Positions 1-8,328 of a stretch of DNA of 64,000 bases are shown piece by piece. The stretch is taken from NCBI RefSeq assembly GCF_011604685.1, contig NZ_CP050063.1, positions 4,300,501 through 4,364,500 on the forward strand. The letters are read 5' to 3'. A program made the position numbers and the translations under genes. The stretch's first letter is position 1, and each line of letters opens with the position of its first letter. The notes under the pieces are model-generated. The model ran no database searches. It had not been told where the DNA came from and was given only the letters and a program-made list of their open reading frames with translations. The DNA is from Spirosoma aureum. Lineage in GTDB: Bacteria > Bacteroidota > Bacteroidia > Cytophagales > Spirosomataceae.

Positions 1-105
1 ATGTGCTTGCTTTATTGGTATCGCGCTTAACAGAGCGATATGGAGCACGGTTTGCGTAAACAGATCATGGTCTATTATTGATGGAATTGGGTCATTCAGG
101 TGGTG

Positions 106-140
106 AAAAAGCCAGGCTTCAAACGAGGTCTGGCTTTTTC
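106..140 (+). terminator. Rho-independent terminator
   Basis: Arms AAAAAGCCAG (106-115) and CTGGCTTTTT (130-139) pair around a 14-nt loop, and the second arm ends in a T run. It could end a plus-strand gene lying before the window. The A/T flanks would also allow function on the minus strand. Confidence 0.7.
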
Positions 141-216
141 ATCGAGTATTTATTGCCTGTGTTTCCGGCTGAATTAGCTTAATGGTGTCATTACAAATGA
201 AGCGATATAGACTATC

Positions 217-250
217 AAACGCCTGACTCAATTTGAGAGTGGGCGTTTTT
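217..250 (+). terminator. Rho-independent terminator
   Basis: AAACGCC (217-223) pairs with GGCGTTT (242-248), with an inner CTCAA/TTGAG helix, and is followed by T residues. It lies about 30 bp before the small gene at 282 and separates it from whatever is upstream. Confidence 0.7.
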
Positions 251-281
251 TGTTACCTTTATTGCTACCCTAATCAGAGTT

Positions 282-494
282 ATGACACACTTTATTGAGT
301 TTATTACTATTCAGGATATTGCCGTAGTTATTAATGTGGCCGCAATCACCGCTATTATTCCCTATAGATCGGGCTCTCAGATTTTTTTGACCGACGACTC
401 ATACCGGGTTAAGCAAACGCCTGAGCAGGTAAAAGAGGGAATAGGGCTTGTAACAGGTACGGCTGTTCATCACTTCCAGCCCAACGAAGATTGA
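282..494 (+). CDS. Small hypothetical protein, FlbD-like layout
   Basis: A 70-residue soluble protein with an ATG start directly after a terminator. I do not recognise the family with confidence. The pattern of alternating hydrophobic beta strands, then 'IxLTDDSYRVKQTPEQVKEGI', resembles small FlbD-like or other single-domain beta proteins in which a short strand-rich body ends in a helix. No signal peptide, membrane segment or metal site is visible. It stands alone and is not in an operon with the kinase at 819. The regular codon use and isolated position favour a real gene, but the function is unknown. Confidence 0.5.
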   Translation: MTHFIEFITIQDIAVVINVAAITAIIPYRSGSQIFLTDDSYRVKQTPEQVKEGIGLVTGTAVHHFQPNED

Positions 495-818
495 GAACTG
501 GGTAATACTGGCTTTCAGTCACGAGATGAACTCATTTTACTTGCCCGCAGAATCTGGGAGCATGCTTTACCTATGGGGCTACGCAGGACTACTATAATCT
601 CTTTTCCTGGAAAGGAGATAAGGAAATGATGGTTTTACCGGCAATTGTTTTCGCTCACCAGTGATAGCAACCTAATGATTTGGCGATACGGAAACGAAAT
701 GGAGTTCATCGTTTACCAACACCGACTTACTCGGTTATTTAGCTACCTGGCAGGTTATACCAGCGGTTCGTTTTGCTTTTTATCACATTAAAAAGATGTT
801 ACCAACAAGTAGAACCTA
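495..818. other. Intergenic stretch, no gene seen
   Basis: Both strands are broken by frequent stops. Nothing resembling a known protein, RNA or strong hairpin was seen. It presumably contains the promoter of the sensor kinase, but I could not place a -33/-7 pair convincingly. Confidence 0.4.
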
Positions 819-3647
819 GTGAAGAAACAGACTACCTCATCACGAGGCAGGAAGCAAACGCTTCGGCCGGTAGAAAGACACCTTGCTACCGCCTTTAGAA
901 GGGCATCGGTAGGCCTGGTAATTACCCGGCTAACTGGTATGGTGATCCACGTCAATTACGCCTTTGAGCAACTAACGGGTTACTCGCCCGATGAATCGAT
1001 TACGAATCCTTTTGGGCTGGTGATGCATCCCGATGAATTAAACCTCCTTGAAAACCAGCTCAATAAGGTAGTAAGAGGAGAGCAGGATTCACTAGATGCC
1101 CAGGTTCGCTGCATTCATAAAAATGGCCAACCGATCTGGCTTAAGCTCCACACAACCCTACTCAATGACGAAACTCAGAGCCTGTTTTCGATCATCGAGG
1201 AAATTACCAGGGAAGTAGTTTTGCGCAATGAACAGCAGGAATTGCTGGCACTGGTCGATAATGGCCTCAGTTTTATGGCCATCGCCGATTTAGAGGGACG
1301 GCTTACCTATATCAATGAAGCAGGCCGAGTACTGGTGGGACTGGATAAAGACTACCTTCAAGCTGGGAAATTTGTTGAAGATTTCTATTCTCCGGAAAAC
1401 TACCGTCTGATTCAGGAGGTAGCCCTTCCAATCCTACTTAGTCAGGGTCACTGGACAGGACGAGTGGAGCTAAAGCATTTTAAAACTGGCGAGCCAATTC
1501 CCTGTCAGGCAAGTGGTATCCGGATCGATGATCCTTATTCCGGAAAACCCCTGGGAAGAGGCTTCACCATGAGGGACTTACGACCCGAACTGGCTGCCCA
1601 GGAAATGGAACGAAAACTGCTTACCCTGGTCGATAATAGTATTGAGTTAATGTCTATTCTGGAACTGGATGGCAAAAACTCTTATATCAATAAAGCAGGA
1701 ATAGCCATGCTGGGCTTCGAGAATGTTCAACAGGTTCAGCAAACTCCGATTGCTCAACTGCATGCACCGGAACATTTTGATTTAGTTGAAAAAGAGGTAC
1801 TTCCCTCCGTGATGAATACCGGAAGCTGGTCCGGAGAGATGCTGGTGCGCCACCTGAAGACGGGCGAAATCTTTCCTGTTTTTAATAACACGATTCGCAT
1901 TGATGATCCCTATAGTGGACAGCCCGTGGCAGTGGGCGCTGTGATGCGGGACAGGCGACCGGAAATGCTGGCCCAACGGACACTGGAAGAAAGTGAGCTG
2001 TTCTCCCGGAATGTGTTTCACCATTCACCAGTGGCCAAGGTAGTTTTTGTGGGGCCGGAGATGATCATCCGCACGGTTAACGAAAAGATGCTGACTTTGC
2101 TGGGACGAGATGCAACCATCATTGGAAAAACCTTTCGGGAGGCTATACCCGAATTGATGGAAACGCCCCTCGCACAGCCGCTTGAACAGGTGTTTACTTT
2201 GGGAGAAACGTATTACCAACCCGAAGTGAAAATACAGGTAATGCACTCAGAAAAAGTGGATTGGGCGTACTACGATTGTATCTACAAAGCCTTACATAAT
2301 ACTGCCGGGAATGTATACGGTGTTATCGTCACGGCCTCCGATGTAACGGGGCAGGTAGTAGCGCGCCAGAAAGTGGAAGAAGCTGAAACAGCCCTTCAGG
2401 GGGCTATCGAGCTGGCCCAGTTAGGCACCTGGGAAATCAATCTGTTTACGGGCCAGATCGATTATTCTCCCCGGCTTAGGAGTTGGTACGGTCTGGATGC
2501 TGCTGGACCCATCACCCAGGAACAATCGGTTGCGGCCATCCGGAAAATAGACTTGCCCCTGATCCAGGAATCGATTGCGCGGGCGATTGTGCCGGGCTCA
2601 ACGGGTGTCTATGATATCGAATATACAGTAGAAGCTGCACACACAGGCCAGGAACGTATCCTTCGGGCTCAGGGCAAAGCCTACTTCAATGAAGAGGGCG
2701 TGGCCTATCGAATTAGTGGTACAGTACAGGATGTGACCACGCAGCGGCATTTACAACTTGCTCTCGAGCAGCAGGTGCAACAGCGTACTGAAGAATTGGA
2801 AGCCATCAATGAAGAACTGGCGGCCAATAACGAAGAACTAACGGCTGCCAGCGAAGAAGTGATGTTGGCTAATCAACGACTTGAAGAAGCAAATCTCCTC
2901 CTCACCCGTTCTAATCAGAACCTGGAACAGTTTGCCTACATTGCTTCTCACGACCTACAGGAGCCATTGCGTAAGGTTCAACAGTTTGGTGATCTGTTAA
3001 TCAACCGGTATGGTGAATCCCTTGGGGAGGGACGGACTCATCTGGAGCGGATGCAGTTAGCGGCCAGACGGATGTCTCGACTCATCAAAGACCTGCTGGC
3101 TTTTTCCCGGATTTCGACCAGTCCGGCCCCCACCGATTCGGTGGCTCTGAACGAGGTTATTGCTGTTGTATTGGATAACCTGGCAATAGCCATCGGAGAA
3201 ACCAACGCGGAACTGGTTGTGAGTGAGTTACCAATAGTGCATGGCGATGCAACGCAACTGGAGCAATTGTTTCAGAACCTACTGAGTAATGCGCTCAAGT
3301 TTAGTCGTACCGATGGATCGGGAACGCAGCAGCCTCCCCGGATTCTGGTACGGGCACACCGGGTACCGACTACGGAACTGGAAGGCTTACCAAAGCCAGC
3401 CAGACCTGCTGCCTTTTACCAATGTATTGACGTGATTGATAATGGAATTGGGTTTGATGAAAAATACCTGGACCGCATCTTTCAGGTATTTCAGCGGCTA
3501 CATGGCAAGGATGAGTTTGCTGGAACAGGTGTAGGCCTTGCGATTTGCCAAAAAGTGGTTACTAATCATGGCGGAATGATCACGGCCAGGAGTCTGCCCG
3601 GTCAGGGAGCTACCTTTAGCGTCTATTTACCCGTCTTAACTCAATAA
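819..3647 (+). CDS. Multi-PAS sensor histidine kinase
   Basis: A 942-residue cytoplasmic-looking kinase with no signal peptide or membrane segment. Five PAS-like domains follow each other (about 20-140, 145-262, 268-390, 398-525, 530-650). The second and third are close copies of one another, each containing an 'IRIDDPYSG' segment. A Glu-rich coiled coil (about 655-705) leads into the HisKA box 'IASHDLQEPLRK' with phospho-acceptor His711, then the ATPase N box 'QNLLSNALKFSR', the G1 box 'DNGIGFDE' and the G2 box 'GTGVGLAI'. It should autophosphorylate on His711 in response to a ligand or redox state sensed by the PAS units. The start is GTG. No response regulator lies beside it, so it is an orphan kinase, and its partner and signal are unknown. 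The similarity of its catalytic half to phytochrome-type kinases is a family inference. Confidence 0.93.
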   Translation: MKKQTTSSRGRKQTLRPVERHLATAFRRASVGLVITRLTGMVIHVNYAFEQLTGYSPDESITNPFGLVMHPDELNLLENQLNKVVRGEQDSLDAQVRCIHKNGQPIWLKLHTTLLNDETQSLFSIIEEITREVVLRNEQQELLALVDNGLSFMAIADLEGRLTYINEAGRVLVGLDKDYLQAGKFVEDFYSPENYRLIQEVALPILLSQGHWTGRVELKHFKTGEPIPCQASGIRIDDPYSGKPLGRGFTMRDLRPELAAQEMERKLLTLVDNSIELMSILELDGKNSYINKAGIAMLGFENVQQVQQTPIAQLHAPEHFDLVEKEVLPSVMNTGSWSGEMLVRHLKTGEIFPVFNNTIRIDDPYSGQPVAVGAVMRDRRPEMLAQRTLEESELFSRNVFHHSPVAKVVFVGPEMIIRTVNEKMLTLLGRDATIIGKTFREAIPELMETPLAQPLEQVFTLGETYYQPEVKIQVMHSEKVDWAYYDCIYKALHNTAGNVYGVIVTASDVTGQVVARQKVEEAETALQGAIELAQLGTWEINLFTGQIDYSPRLRSWYGLDAAGPITQEQSVAAIRKIDLPLIQESIARAIVPGSTGVYDIEYTVEAAHTGQERILRAQGKAYFNEEGVAYRISGTVQDVTTQRHLQLALEQQVQQRTEELEAINEELAANNEELTAASEEVMLANQRLEEANLLLTRSNQNLEQFAYIASHDLQEPLRKVQQFGDLLINRYGESLGEGRTHLERMQLAARRMSRLIKDLLAFSRISTSPAPTDSVALNEVIAVVLDNLAIAIGETNAELVVSELPIVHGDATQLEQLFQNLLSNALKFSRTDGSGTQQPPRILVRAHRVPTTELEGLPKPARPAAFYQCIDVIDNGIGFDEKYLDRIFQVFQRLHGKDEFAGTGVGLAICQKVVTNHGGMITARSLPGQGATFSVYLPVLTQ

Positions 3648-3881
3648 CGCTGCTGATCGAAATTGGACAACTTTCCTAACCAAATCAAAGCTCTTCATAA
3701 CGCTGTCCTGAATCGTACAGGAAATGTCCATTAACGGACATTGATCGGATTGTCTCACACTGCAAAAAGCCTCACTGCACGCTCTAAATGGCTTTTTGCT
3801 AAGTTGGCGACTTATTTGCTATGCAAAAGAGTATCATACATCTGGCAGCTAAGCACAAGCCAAAACTTTTACCGCTTAGGC
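3648..3881. promoter_or_regulatory. Leader region of the first PadR-permease operon
   Basis: A gene-free stretch between the kinase and the PadR gene. An in-frame TTG at 3741 would extend PadR by 47 residues, but that extension does not resemble the family, so this stretch is better read as promoter and operator. PadR proteins usually bind their own promoter; the exact site is not apparent. Confidence 0.35.
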
Positions 3882-4220
3882 ATGAAAGGCACACAGTTAG
3901 GAGAATTTGAGGAGTTGGTACTCCTGACCATCGCCCTTCTCTACGATGACGCTTACAGTGTAGCAGTCGTTGAAGAACTCGGGCAGCGACTAGAGCGTCC
4001 CATGAGTTTAGGGGCCGTTCATCGCACCATGCAACGACTCGAAGAAAAAGGACTCGTAAACTCTCGATTCGGTGAGTCTACTGCCGAACGGGGAGGTCGG
4101 CGTAAACGACTATTTACGGTAACCGCTGCCGGTGAGCAGGTGTTGCAGGAAGCACGAAGAATCCGAAACGACCTATGGGCCGATATTCCGAAAGCAGCGT
4201 TTGGAGGAGGTGTAGCATGA
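3882..4220 (+). CDS. PadR-family transcriptional regulator
   Basis: A winged-helix repressor of 112 residues counted from the ATG at 3882, the start that gives the family's usual N-terminus 'MKGTQLGEFEELVLLTIA'. The winged-helix core contains 'GAVHRTMQRLEEKGLV' (recognition region) and a wing 'ERGGRRKRLFTVT'. It overlaps the next gene by ATGA, so the two are translationally coupled, with a GGAGGAGG ribosome site just upstream. PadR proteins paired with MacB-like permeases usually repress their own operon until an antimicrobial or envelope stress relieves them; that role is inferred here from the pairing. It is a clear paralogue of the regulator at 13320. Confidence 0.9.
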   Translation: MKGTQLGEFEELVLLTIALLYDDAYSVAVVEELGQRLERPMSLGAVHRTMQRLEEKGLVNSRFGESTAERGGRRKRLFTVTAAGEQVLQEARRIRNDLWADIPKAAFGGGVA

Positions 4221-6877
4221 ATCGGAAACCCAAAGCCCCCCGCTGGGCGCAAAGCCTGTTGGAACGAATCACGGCCCCTCATCTACGGGAAGAGATTCAG
4301 GGGGATATGGATGAGCTGTTCCACAAGCGAGGTCAGCGATACGGTTATGCCAAAGCCCGGCTCCTGTACATAGTGGATTTACTACTGCTGCTGCATCCCC
4401 GGCTCTGGCGAGGGGAACCAACTCCCCAATTCAAACCCCGTTACTCGAAATTCACGGACGTTCCTAAACCTTTTCTCCATCCTGATATGATCCGCTCGTA
4501 TTTAACCATCGCTTTTCGTAATCTGGTCAAAAATAAGTCCTATTCGGCCATTAACATCGGCGGATTGGCCGTTGGCATGGCGGTGGCGATGCTGATTGGC
4601 CTCTGGATCAATGATGAAGTATCGGCCAATAAGCACCACAAAAATTATGATACCCTCTACCAGGTCAAAATGAACCAAACCTTCGATGGTCGTAGAGGGA
4701 CTCAGGATGCGATACCATTTCCATTGGGCGCCGAATTAAAAGCCAAGTACCCCGACTTTAAAGCAACGGCCATGTGCGATTGGGGATCCAACCGTTCGTT
4801 GGTAGTGGGCAATCAGAAATTCCTGAAAGATGGACACTACATTGGTCAGGATGCTATCGATATGTTTTCGTTACAGGTATTAAATGGGGATAAAAACCCA
4901 CTGAAAGAGCCGTATTCGATTGTACTTACAGACGAAACTGCCCAGGCTCTTTTTGGTGATCAGGATCCCATCGGAAAAACCGTGCGAATGGATAACACGG
5001 TCGATTTAAAAGTAACTGCCGTCGTAGCCAAACAACCCAAAAATGCTGGATTACAGTTTGATTATCTGGTGCCCTGGCATTTGCAGGCTGCCCAACGGAC
5101 CGACTATATAAAAAGGGCAGAAGCCAACTGGGCTGATAATTCATACCAGGTATTTGCCCAGCTCAGGGATGGTATAACCCCCGAAAAAACGAATGCCAAA
5201 ATCAAGGACATCGTATTAAAACATCTTATAAATGACGAGGTTACCCAAAAGAGTACGAAGCCCGAAGTATTTATTTATCCCATGGCAAAATGGCGGCTAT
5301 ATTCGGAATTTTCTGAGGGTAAAAATACGGGTGGCTTTATCAAATACGTGCGTCTGTTTGGCATTTTTGGTTTATTTATTTTAGTGATTGCCTGTATCAA
5401 CTTTATGAACCTCAGCACGGCCCGTTCCGAAAAACGAGCCAAAGAAGTGGGCGTTCGAAAAGCTATTGGATCAGGCCGGGAGCAGCTTATTTGTCAGTTT
5501 TTGAGCGAATCACTTTTGATTGCCCTGATGGCTTTGGTATTGGCTTTAGGCCTGGTATTTATTGTTCTGCCCTACTTCAATACGCTTACCGAAAAACAAC
5601 TGGTTCTTCAGATTGGGAATCCGCTTTTCTGGGGAATCCTGTTGATTTTTACTCTATTTACGGGGCTGTTGGCAGGGAGTTATCCCGCGCTTTACCTGTC
5701 GTCATTCAATCCCGTCAAGATTCTTAAAGGGGGTGTCCATGTCGGGAAAAATGCGTCGTTGCCCCGAAAAATTCTGGTCGTCGTACAATTTACCTTTTCG
5801 ATTGTGCTGATGATTGGTACCATTATCATTTATCAGCAGATCCAGCACGGCAAAAATCGGCCAGTGGGCTTTAATAATAAAGGACTCATTTCAGTAAATT
5901 CCTCCAACGATTTAATTGATCATTTCGAACCACTTCGGGCCGAATTGCTGGCTTCGGGAATGGTATCATCTATTTGTAAAACCAATTCGCCACCGACTCA
6001 GATATGGAGTAGCAATAATGGATGGGAATGGAAAGGTTCAATGCCCAACGATAAATCAGTAGGGTTCAAAACGATTGCCACAAGTTATGACTACACCAAA
6101 ACAATAGGCATTAAACTTAAGGAAGGACGAGATTTTTCCCGAGACTTTAGTACCGATTCAGTAGGGGTACTTCTGAATGAAGCGGCCGTAAAACGAATGG
6201 GATTGAAACATCCCGTAGGCGAACTTGTAAAATGGAATGGTAGTGACCGAATAGTCGTTGGTGTTTTGCCCGATATTATGATGGAATCGCCCTATCGGGC
6301 TGTCTCACCATTGACCGTTATTTTTGAAAAAGATTGGGTGGGTACAATTTCGGTACGAATAAACCCAAACGTAGCCCCTTCGGAAGCGATTAAACGAATA
6401 ACGCCCATTTTTGATAAATACAATCCGGGCTTTCCGTTCGATTATAAGTTTGCCGATATGGAGTACGAAAAGAAATTCAATTACGAAGAACTTATTGGCA
6501 ACCTGTCGGCCATTGTTTCGTTGCTGGCTATCTTCATTTCCTGTTTGGGTTTATTTGGTCTGGCTTCGTTCATGGCCGAGCAGCGCACGAAAGAAATTGG
6601 GATCCGCAAAGTACTGGGAGCCAGCGTAACCAATCTTTGGGGGTTACTCTCCAAAGACTTTGTTCAGTTAGTAATTCTTTCCTGTTTGATCGCTTCGCCG
6701 ATTGCCTGGTATGCCATGAAACAATGGCTGGAAAGCTATACCTATAAAATAACGATTGGGGTTGGCGTATTTATAGTCGTGCTGATTCTAGCTTTGGCAA
6801 TCACCTTACTGACAATTAGTTACCAGGCCATCAAAGCCGCTTTATTGAACCCAGTCAGGAGTCTCAAAAGCGAATAA
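4217..6877 (+). CDS. MacB/FtsX-type ABC transporter permease with prefix domain
   Basis: An 886-residue inner-membrane protein starting at the ATG at 4217, which overlaps the PadR stop. Residues 1-75 form the soluble permease-prefix domain ('PPRWAxxLLE...EEIQGDMDELF' type). From about residue 91 ('MIRSYLTIAFRNL') comes the first membrane helix, then a large periplasmic MacB-PCD domain, three helices with the FtsX signature 'FMNLSTARSEKRAKEVGVRKAIG', and then a second copy of the same arrangement ending in 'QRTKEIGIRKVLGAS'. Such proteins work in export or in mechanical signalling through the envelope with a separate ATPase. No ATP-binding subunit is encoded nearby, so the partner must be elsewhere or shared. 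The substrate is unknown. The protein is paralogous to the permease at 13679. Confidence 0.92.
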   Translation: MNRKPKAPRWAQSLLERITAPHLREEIQGDMDELFHKRGQRYGYAKARLLYIVDLLLLLHPRLWRGEPTPQFKPRYSKFTDVPKPFLHPDMIRSYLTIAFRNLVKNKSYSAINIGGLAVGMAVAMLIGLWINDEVSANKHHKNYDTLYQVKMNQTFDGRRGTQDAIPFPLGAELKAKYPDFKATAMCDWGSNRSLVVGNQKFLKDGHYIGQDAIDMFSLQVLNGDKNPLKEPYSIVLTDETAQALFGDQDPIGKTVRMDNTVDLKVTAVVAKQPKNAGLQFDYLVPWHLQAAQRTDYIKRAEANWADNSYQVFAQLRDGITPEKTNAKIKDIVLKHLINDEVTQKSTKPEVFIYPMAKWRLYSEFSEGKNTGGFIKYVRLFGIFGLFILVIACINFMNLSTARSEKRAKEVGVRKAIGSGREQLICQFLSESLLIALMALVLALGLVFIVLPYFNTLTEKQLVLQIGNPLFWGILLIFTLFTGLLAGSYPALYLSSFNPVKILKGGVHVGKNASLPRKILVVVQFTFSIVLMIGTIIIYQQIQHGKNRPVGFNNKGLISVNSSNDLIDHFEPLRAELLASGMVSSICKTNSPPTQIWSSNNGWEWKGSMPNDKSVGFKTIATSYDYTKTIGIKLKEGRDFSRDFSTDSVGVLLNEAAVKRMGLKHPVGELVKWNGSDRIVVGVLPDIMMESPYRAVSPLTVIFEKDWVGTISVRINPNVAPSEAIKRITPIFDKYNPGFPFDYKFADMEYEKKFNYEELIGNLSAIVSLLAIFISCLGLFGLASFMAEQRTKEIGIRKVLGASVTNLWGLLSKDFVQLVILSCLIASPIAWYAMKQWLESYTYKITIGVGVFIVVLILALAITLLTISYQAIKAALLNPVRSLKSE

Positions 6878-7370
6878 ACTGGAAGGCTTTGGTTAATTGT
6901 GCTTTGGGTATACGTTGCTTGACTGGGAATTGACCGACAGCTTCAGCTGTCGGTCAATTCCCAGATTTTTATAGACAAGTACCTGCATCTATCGTAGTCT
7001 CATTTGTTCGGGCATTAAGACGATTGGTGGTATTGGTGTGGAAGGAGCTGTGTGGGCCGGTAACAAGCGTAGGGGTGGGCTCGACTTTCAGATTCATGAT
7101 GAGATCAACTTAAATCTGGTCTGCCCGAATTTATAAAAACTGCATCTGTTTTCCTCCCAACGCCTTGCCCATCTTTGTCCCATTCGTTGAGGGACATCCC
7201 ATGTTTCACAGTACATATCCACAGCCTTTCGTTGAGGAATTATATCGCTGCATGATTTGACCCTAGTTATTGCTTATTATATCCCAGGATTTCCTTTTGT
7301 TCGCAATTATTAAGCATTTGGGTTTCCAATCGTCGGGATTGATTATCATATCTGATCTATTTCAACCAAT
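6878..7370. other. Intergenic stretch with a terminator and a possible gene remnant
   Basis: After the terminator at 6923 there is a 54-codon open stretch (6975-7136, plus strand, no start codon) with protein-like composition, for example 'GGIGVEGAVWAG' and 'LDFQIHDEINLNLV', ending in TAA. It may be the C-terminus of a deleted gene. From 7137 to 7370 I see nothing coding. Confidence 0.35.
6923..6964 (+). terminator. Long perfect hairpin terminator
   Basis: A 20-bp perfect stem (6923-6942 with 6945-6964) and a two-base centre, followed by ATTTTTA. It ends the PadR-permease operon. The stem is unusually long and may form a cruciform. Confidence 0.8.
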
Positions 7371-8300
7371 ATGAGTGACATCATCTATATCGTTGGTTCG
7401 GGCGCAATCGGTAAGGCACTGGCCGTTTGCCTTCATCACGCCCAAAAAAAAGTGGTACTTATCAATGGCCGTGCGGACGATGGAACGGCATTTATGCAAA
7501 TACTGACACTCCAGCTCAGTGATGGTTCGCAGCTTAATGCAGCGATTGAATGTGGTTCCCTGAGCAATTATCCCACGTTGACAGGCATTATCCTGCTCAC
7601 CAGCAAGTCGTTCGGGAATGCAGGCCTGGCGGTGAAGCTGATCGATAAAATTGGCTGTTCTCCCCTTGTTCTGTTGCAGAACGGGTTGGGTGTTGAACGA
7701 CCATTTATAAAGGCAGGTTTCCCCCATCTTTACCGGTGTGTGCTCTTTACCACCAGCCAGCTTCTATCAGAAACCAGCATTCGCTACAAGCCTGTAACCA
7801 TTTCTCCCATTGGCCCGATTAATGGCACTGAGGCAGATCTGAATGCGATTGTCGGAAAAATAAATAGTCCCTTATTTCCCTTTAAAGCTGAGCCTGACAT
7901 CCAGCCGGTAATCTGGGAAAAGGCAATAATCAATAGCGTTTTCAATTCCATTTGCCCCTTGCTGGACATTGATAATGGTGTATTTCACCGGGAGGCCGAC
8001 GTACTTGCTCTGGCAAAACGGATCATTAAAGAATGTGTTCAGGTTGCAGCAGCAGCCGGTGTAGAACTTTCAGCTAAAGCCGTCCAGGATAAACTGATCA
8101 CTATCAGTAAGTTCTCTGACGGTCAGTTCATCTCAACATTGGTCGACATAAATAATAAACGGGAAACGGAGATTGAAACTCTGAATTTTGAGATTGTTCG
8201 CATCGCCGAACAGCTTTCCCCGGAAACAACGGTCGGCGAAACCCGACTCCTGGGAGAATTAACGAGGCTTAAAGCCAGACTCAGCGCACAAAGAGGGTAG
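7371..8300 (+). CDS. Ketopantoate reductase-family protein (ApbA/PanE-like)
   Basis: A 309-residue cytoplasmic oxidoreductase. It has an N-terminal Rossmann nucleotide site 'VGSGAIG' (residues 8-14), Lys79 in 'LLTSKSF', Asn104 in 'QNGLG', and in the C-terminal helical domain Lys184 and Asn188 in 'WEKAIINSVFN', spaced like the catalytic Lys and substrate Asn of E. coli PanE. The ending 'RETEIETLNFEIV' matches the family's substrate loop. The family reduces 2-dehydropantoate to pantoate with NADPH for coenzyme A synthesis. Many paralogues act on other 2-keto acids, so I do not assign panE. It sits 28 bp before the secreted hydrolase and may share its transcript. Confidence 0.85.
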   Translation: MSDIIYIVGSGAIGKALAVCLHHAQKKVVLINGRADDGTAFMQILTLQLSDGSQLNAAIECGSLSNYPTLTGIILLTSKSFGNAGLAVKLIDKIGCSPLVLLQNGLGVERPFIKAGFPHLYRCVLFTTSQLLSETSIRYKPVTISPIGPINGTEADLNAIVGKINSPLFPFKAEPDIQPVIWEKAIINSVFNSICPLLDIDNGVFHREADVLALAKRIIKECVQVAAAAGVELSAKAVQDKLITISKFSDGQFISTLVDINNKRETEIETLNFEIVRIAEQLSPETTVGETRLLGELTRLKARLSAQRG

Positions 8301-8328
8301 TTCGAGATCGTGATCGCTTATACCTAAT

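Larger units (their letters stand above)
1..281. other. Non-coding start of window with two terminators
   Basis: No convincing gene is visible. The stretch holds two terminator-like hairpins, listed separately, which suggests that the 3' ends of one or two plus-strand transcripts lie here or just before the window. Confidence 0.5.
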
